From Conexibacter sp. (GTDB taxonomy: Bacteria; Actinomycetota; Thermoleophilia; Solirubrobacterales; Solirubrobacteraceae), in contig JAOPZP010000254.1 in the NCBI GenBank assembly GCA_025964055.1, forward strand, positions 1-10,696: a DNA stretch of 10,696 bases, in the 5' to 3' direction. The notes under the pieces were generated by a model. The model saw only the letters and a program-made list of their open reading frames with translations, did no database searches and was not told the origin of the DNA. A program made the translations under genes and the position numbers. Position 1 is the first letter of the stretch, and every line of letters begins with the position of its first letter. This document shows, one piece after another, positions 7,826 through 10,696 of this stretch.

Positions 7826-8866
7826 TCAGCCCACCGAGGTGATCGCGCGGGCCGGCGCGGTCGCGACGCCGACGATGTCCTGGAAGAGCGCGACGATCCG
7901 CGGGTCGAACTGCGTGCCGGCGCAGGACGTCAGCTCGCGCATCGCCTCGCCCGCCGACAGCGGCTGGCGGTAGGGCCGCAGGCTGCGCATCGCGTCGTAG
8001 GCGACGCAGACCGCGATGATGCGGGCGGCCAGCGGGATCGCCTCCGCCACCAGCCCGTCGGGATAGCCCGTGCCGTCGTAGCGCTCGTAGCAGGAGCGCA
8101 CGATCGTGGCGACGCTCGCCAGGGCCGGAGCGGCCGCGAGGACGCGCTCGCCGATGACCGGGTGATTGCGGATCACCGCCCAGTCCTCGGCGTCGAGGGG
8201 CGAGTGCTTGGTGAGGACCGAGGACTGCAGCGCGAGCATGCCGACGTCCTGCAGCTCGGCGGCGCGGACGAGGTCGTCGAGCTCGGTCGGGCTCAGGCCC
8301 AGGCGGCGGCCGACCGCGACCGCATGCCCGGCGACCTCGGGCCGGCGCACGCGATCGCCGGGCGCGCAGCGCTCCGCCAGCAGCTGGAGCAGCACCTCGC
8401 GCACCTGCCGGCCGGGCGCCAGCGGATGGCGGGCGGCGCGGGAGCGCAGGCGCGAGTAGGCGAGCCGCAGCGCCGCCCGCGACGGCGGGGCCTCCCGCGG
8501 GATGTCGACGCGCGCGTGTGCGAGCCCGTCCCCGAAGCGCGGCGAGGCGCCGGCGAGGGCGCTCTGCGCGGCCGAGACCGCCACGCCGGGCGGGACGTCG
8601 ACGGGCAGCAGCAGGGCGTAGACCGTCCCACCGAGGCGGAACGCCGCCCCGCCGTGCGCCGCGCCGATGTCCTTCAGCGCCCGGCCGCAGCGCCGGCCCT
8701 CGTGGGGGTCCTCGGCGATGACGAACGGCTCCTCGACGGGATCGGGCCACCAGGCGCCCAGGAGCTCCAGCGCCCAGGCCCCGTGGCGACCGCAGTCGAG
8801 CATGGCCAGCAGGCTCTCGGCGGACGGCAGGCGGGTTTCGGCATCGATCGTCGGCAGCTCCGTCAT
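7826..8866 (-). CDS. Degenerate GGDEF-like plus degenerate HD-GYP domain protein
   Basis: This 346-aa protein is cytoplasmic by appearance. Residues 1-148 follow a GGDEF outline, but the signature reads RLGGTVY (77-83), with Asp-Glu-Phe lost. Residues about 150-335 are HD-GYP: GTGYPDGL (265-272) is intact and H235 in NHPVIG is kept. However, the HD dyad in HDIGK reads QDVGM (Q206/D207), the HHE before the GYP loop reads CYE (C259/Y260), and the first Asp of ADAYDAM is V288 (D291 stays). The metal centre should be defective, so I predict a non-catalytic c-di-GMP-binding or adaptor protein. ATG at 8866 has a good AGGAG (8873-8877 minus) 6 nt away. The stop codon lies 4 bp before the GTG of the GGDEF-EAL-HTH gene, so the two form a tight operon and probably a functional pair. 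It is divergent from the protease gene. Confidence 0.88.
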   Translation of the reverse strand: MTELPTIDAETRLPSAESLLAMLDCGRHGAWALELLGAWWPDPVEEPFVIAEDPHEGRRCGRALKDIGAAHGGAAFRLGGTVYALLLPVDVPPGVAVSAAQSALAGASPRFGDGLAHARVDIPREAPPSRAALRLAYSRLRSRAARHPLAPGRQVREVLLQLLAERCAPGDRVRRPEVAGHAVAVGRRLGLSPTELDDLVRAAELQDVGMLALQSSVLTKHSPLDAEDWAVIRNHPVIGERVLAAAPALASVATIVRSCYERYDGTGYPDGLVAEAIPLAARIIAVCVAYDAMRSLRPYRQPLSAGEAMRELTSCAGTQFDPRIVALFQDIVGVATAPARAITSVG

Positions 8867-8965
8867 GGCCCTCTCCTGATCGGCCGCGCGCGCCGGAAGC
8901 TCAGCGATCGGGGGTTACGCGCGGGCGAGGGAGCTTTCCGCGCCCGGGGCCGCCGACAGCGGCCA

Positions 8966-9024
8966 AACCTGCCGCGAGCGCGCCGAACCTTCCACGGCGC
9001 GCTCGCACCGCGCCGCAACCTGCC
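8966..9024. repeat. Three direct repeats AACCTKCC upstream of the protease gene
   Basis: AACCTGCC at 8966-8973, AACCTTCC at 8986-8993 and AACCTGCC at 9017-9024 lie in the same orientation, with start-to-start distances of 20 and 31 bp, near two and three helical turns. The middle copy overlaps the loop of the 8974-9006 inverted repeat. They lie 70-130 bp before the protease ATG and 100-160 bp before the minus-strand gene. An operator array is possible; this is inference. Confidence 0.4.
8974..9006. repeat. Perfect 12-bp inverted repeat in divergent region
   Basis: GCGAGCGCGCCG (8974-8985) and CGGCGCGCTCGC (8995-9006) are exact reverse complements around a 9-nt spacer, AACCTTCCA. The stem would be very stable in RNA. 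It lies between divergent genes, so it is not a 3'-end terminator for either; it could be an operator, a leader structure or an attenuator. The surrounding 8867-9092 region has no promoter I can assign. A second, imperfect pair, CGGAAGCTC (8894-8902) and GAGCTTTCCG (8931-8940), lies nearby. Confidence 0.6.
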
Positions 9025-9058
9025 CACCGCGCCGCCCGTACGGCAGCAGCCGCCGATG

Positions 9059-9087
9059 TCCTCCTCGAGTTGTTGAACGAAGGAGGA
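9059..9087 (+). promoter_or_regulatory. Ribosome binding site of protease gene enclosed in a hairpin
   Basis: AGGAGG (9081-9086) sits 6 nt before ATG 9093, an excellent Shine-Dalgarno sequence. TCCTCCT (9059-9065) is the exact complement of AGGAGGA (9081-9087), giving a 7-bp stem with a 15-nt loop; a further C-G/G-C pair with a one-base bulge is possible inside. The stem covers the whole binding site, so translation may be gated by unfolding. The complement is seen directly; regulation is inference. Confidence 0.55.
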
Positions 9088-9092
9088 ACCAC

Positions 9093-10628
9093 ATGAGCAG
9101 TACCCCACTCGTCGGCTGGCGGTGGCGCCGTCAGCTGATGCTGACCGCGTCGGCGCTGGCCGCCGGCTGCGCCACCGTCGCCGTGCCGACGGCCCAGGCC
9201 GCACCCCCCGGATCGCAGATCTCGGTCGTCGTGCTGCAGCAGCCCGGAGCGCACGACGCGCCGGAGCACGCCGTCCGGGCGCTGGGCGGCCACGTCGGCC
9301 GCCAGCTCCCGCTCATCGGCGGCTTCGCCGCGCACGTCCCGGCACCGGCCGTGGCGGCCCTGCGGCGCTCTTCGGGCGTGCGCAGCGTCACCCGCGACCG
9401 GCGGCTCACCGTGCGCAGCACGGATCCCGCCGTCCCCGACCCCGCCACGTCGCTCGCCGTGGCCGGCACGACCATCGGCACCGGCGCGCTGCCGTCCGAC
9501 GGGGCCGGCGTCGACGTCGCGGTGGTGGACACCGGCGTGGCCCGCGTCCCCGGCCTGGCCGACCGCGTGGTCGACGGCGCCGACTTCTCGACCGACGCCC
9601 TCGATCCGTCCAAGCGCTACATCGACGGCTTCGGCCATGGCACCCACATGGCCGGCATCATCGCCGGCTTCGATCCCGCGCACGGCTTCTCCGGCATCGC
9701 GCCCGGCTCCCGCGTCGTCAACGTGCGCGTCGCCGACCACGACGGCGTCACGTCGCTGGTGCGGCTGCTGGCGGGCATCGACTGGGTCGGGCGCAACGCC
9801 CACCGCGACGGGCTGAACATCCGCGTGCTGAGCCTGTCGCTCGGCGGCCCGACCGACGGCGGCTACCGCAGCGACCCGCTGGCCTACGCCGTCGAGCAGG
9901 CCTGGAAGAGCGGCGTCGCGGTCGTCGTGGCCGCCGGCAACGGCGGCGTGGCGAGCACCTCGCTCGACAGCCCCGCCTACGACCCCTACCCGATCGCCGT
10001 CGGCGCCGAGGACACGACCGACACGCCGTCGGTCGCCGACGACCACGTCGCCGAGTTCTCCAGCCGCGGTGCCGCCGACCGCCTGCCCGACGTGGTGGCT
10101 CCCGGCGTGGGCATCGTGAGCCTGCGCGTCCCGGGCGGCCTCCTGGACCAGCAGTTCCCCGCCGCGCGGATCGGCGACGGGTTCTTCCGCGGCAGCGGCA
10201 CGTCGCAGGCCACGGCGGTCGCCGCCGGCGCCGTCGCGCGCCTGGCTGCGCTGCGGCCCGAGCTGTCGCCCGACGCCCTGAAGGCGCTGCTGCGGGCCTC
10301 GGCCCGGCCGTTGCCCGGGTTCGACGCCCAGGTGCAGGGCAACGGGCTCATCGACCTGGTCGGCGCCGCGGCGCTGCCCGTCGACGCCTTCGCTCCGCAG
10401 ACGTGGCCGGCCGCACGGCCGGGCGGCGTGTGGCGGGCGCGCCACGGCGCAGCGGTCCAGCTGACCGTCGAGAACCAGGACGCCTGGCGGATGAACGCCT
10501 GGCGCATGAACGCCTGGCGGATGAACGCGTGGCGGATGAACGCCTGGCGGATGAACGCCTGGCGCATGAACGCCTGGCGTGCCACGCAGTGGAACGGCAG
10601 CTCCTGGGAGACGCCGCCCACCCCGTAG
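9093..10628 (+). CDS. Secreted S8 (subtilisin-family) serine peptidase with AWRMN-repeat tail
   Basis: This 511-aa protein starts at ATG 9093 behind a strong AGGAGG. Residues 1-36 are an export signal: basic RWRRQ, a hydrophobic core, and AQA/AP as a likely signal peptidase I site. C26 in LAAGC also resembles a lipobox with weak Ala at -3. Residues about 42-107 look like a pro-region with a propeptide-inhibitor pattern. The catalytic domain (about 115-425) has D146 in VVDTG, H182 in GHGTHMAG, oxyanion N283 in AAGNGG and S371 in GSGTSQATA. The last motif lacks the common Pro of GTSMAxP (Val here). The tail has six perfect AWRMN units (464-493), then AWRAT, WNGSSW and a Pro-rich end. There is no LPxTG motif or C-terminal membrane helix. 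It should be an active extracytoplasmic endopeptidase; the substrate is unknown. It has no evident biochemical link to the c-di-GMP genes beyond sharing a divergent control region. Confidence 0.93.
   Translation: MSSTPLVGWRWRRQLMLTASALAAGCATVAVPTAQAAPPGSQISVVVLQQPGAHDAPEHAVRALGGHVGRQLPLIGGFAAHVPAPAVAALRRSSGVRSVTRDRRLTVRSTDPAVPDPATSLAVAGTTIGTGALPSDGAGVDVAVVDTGVARVPGLADRVVDGADFSTDALDPSKRYIDGFGHGTHMAGIIAGFDPAHGFSGIAPGSRVVNVRVADHDGVTSLVRLLAGIDWVGRNAHRDGLNIRVLSLSLGGPTDGGYRSDPLAYAVEQAWKSGVAVVVAAGNGGVASTSLDSPAYDPYPIAVGAEDTTDTPSVADDHVAEFSSRGAADRLPDVVAPGVGIVSLRVPGGLLDQQFPAARIGDGFFRGSGTSQATAVAAGAVARLAALRPELSPDALKALLRASARPLPGFDAQVQGNGLIDLVGAAALPVDAFAPQTWPAARPGGVWRARHGAAVQLTVENQDAWRMNAWRMNAWRMNAWRMNAWRMNAWRMNAWRATQWNGSSWETPPTP
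10482..10586 (+). repeat. 15-bp tandem repeat, six AWRMN units plus one variant
   Basis: Six units of consensus GCCTGGCGGATGAAC run in frame from 10482 to 10571, then a diverged seventh (AWRAT codons) to 10586. The only differences among the six are synonymous: CGG or CGC for Arg, and one GCG for Ala. Near-identity at DNA level suggests recent expansion by slippage or recombination; synonymous-only change suggests the peptide is kept. Confidence 0.9.
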
Positions 10629-10633
10629 ACCCC

Positions 10634-10666
10634 GCCGGGGCGGGCGCCGCGCGCGCCCGCCCCGGC
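10634..10666 (+). terminator. Strong GC hairpin after the protease stop codon
   Basis: A perfect 14-bp stem, 10634-10647 with 10653-10666, closes over the 5-nt loop CGCGC and begins 6 nt after the TAG at 10626-10628. There is no U-tract after it (CCCTCGCTCC), as is common for terminators in high-GC actinobacteria. The remaining 30 bases to the window end show nothing I can assign. Confidence 0.7.
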
Positions 10667-10696
10667 CCCTCGCTCCCACAACCCCATGCCATTCCT

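Noticed and set aside
6836..9076. 746-codon plus-strand open frame across two minus-strand genes
   Set aside because: It spans the GGDEF-EAL-HTH and HD-GYP genes and the intergenic hairpin. It is Ser/Arg/Ala-rich with no family features.
10482..10586. CRISPR-like short repeat array
   Set aside because: Units are 15 bp, directly abutting without spacers and in frame within a coding sequence.
10482..10586. Repeated RiPP core peptides, with AWRMN as modification sites
   Set aside because: No radical SAM or other modifying enzyme, leader or transporter is visible in the window, and the Trp-Arg-Met-Asn spacing matches no crosslink motif I can name with confidence.
8901..10679. 592-codon minus-strand frame with PGVH-type repeats
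   Set aside because: The repeats are only the antisense reading of the AWRMN tandem array; the plus strand encodes a full S8 peptidase with a signal peptide and strong ribosome binding site.

Overview
The window is very G+C-rich DNA with a strong G/C third-position bias, so almost every antisense frame is open. The gene families (a DUF3516-type SKI2-like helicase, BldC-like MerR DNA-binding domain, several multidomain c-di-GMP proteins and an S8 peptidase with a Trp-rich tail) suggest a high-GC actinobacterium, possibly Thermoleophilia/Solirubrobacterales. That placement is inferred from protein flavour only. I saw no tRNA, rRNA, CRISPR array, insertion sequence or phage gene.

Layout: (1) 1-1487 minus is the first 495 codons of a DEAD/DEAH-box helicase that runs off the left edge. 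(2) 1511-3523 minus encodes a PAS-PAS-PAS-EAL protein, 23 bp upstream of the helicase on the same strand. (3) A 158-bp divergent region (3524-3681) holds a widely spaced perfect 9-bp inverted repeat. (4) 3682-5811 plus encodes a pseudo-receiver/EAL/GAF/degenerate-GGDEF protein. (5) It converges, with 12 bp between stop codons and a shared hairpin, on 5824-7821 minus, a GGDEF-EAL protein that continues into a MerR/BldC-type DNA-binding domain and an unassigned helical tail. (6) Four bases upstream of that, 7826-8866 minus encodes a two-domain protein in which both a GGDEF-like domain and an HD-GYP domain have lost key residues. (7) A 226-bp divergent region (8867-9092) carries a perfect 12-bp inverted repeat, three AACCTKCC direct repeats and a hairpin that covers the next ribosome binding site. 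(8) 9093-10628 plus encodes a secreted subtilisin-family protease ending in six perfect AWRMN pentapeptides plus one variant, followed by a strong hairpin.

Taken together, four adjacent genes form a c-di-GMP signalling island. By motif inspection it has one plausible diguanylate cyclase (in the 5824-7821 gene), three plausible EAL phosphodiesterases, and three domains that look catalytically dead (GGDEF in the 3682 gene; GGDEF and HD-GYP in the 7826 gene). No PilZ or other standalone c-di-GMP effector is visible. The most interesting hypothesis is that the GGDEF-EAL-HTH fusion is its own effector, a one-protein version of the trigger-enzyme/transcription-factor pairs known in E. coli (PdeR-DgcM-MlrA; BluF-BluR), with the degenerate protein encoded 4 bp upstream as a partner. 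The intergenic repeats are possible targets, but nothing in the sequence proves the link.
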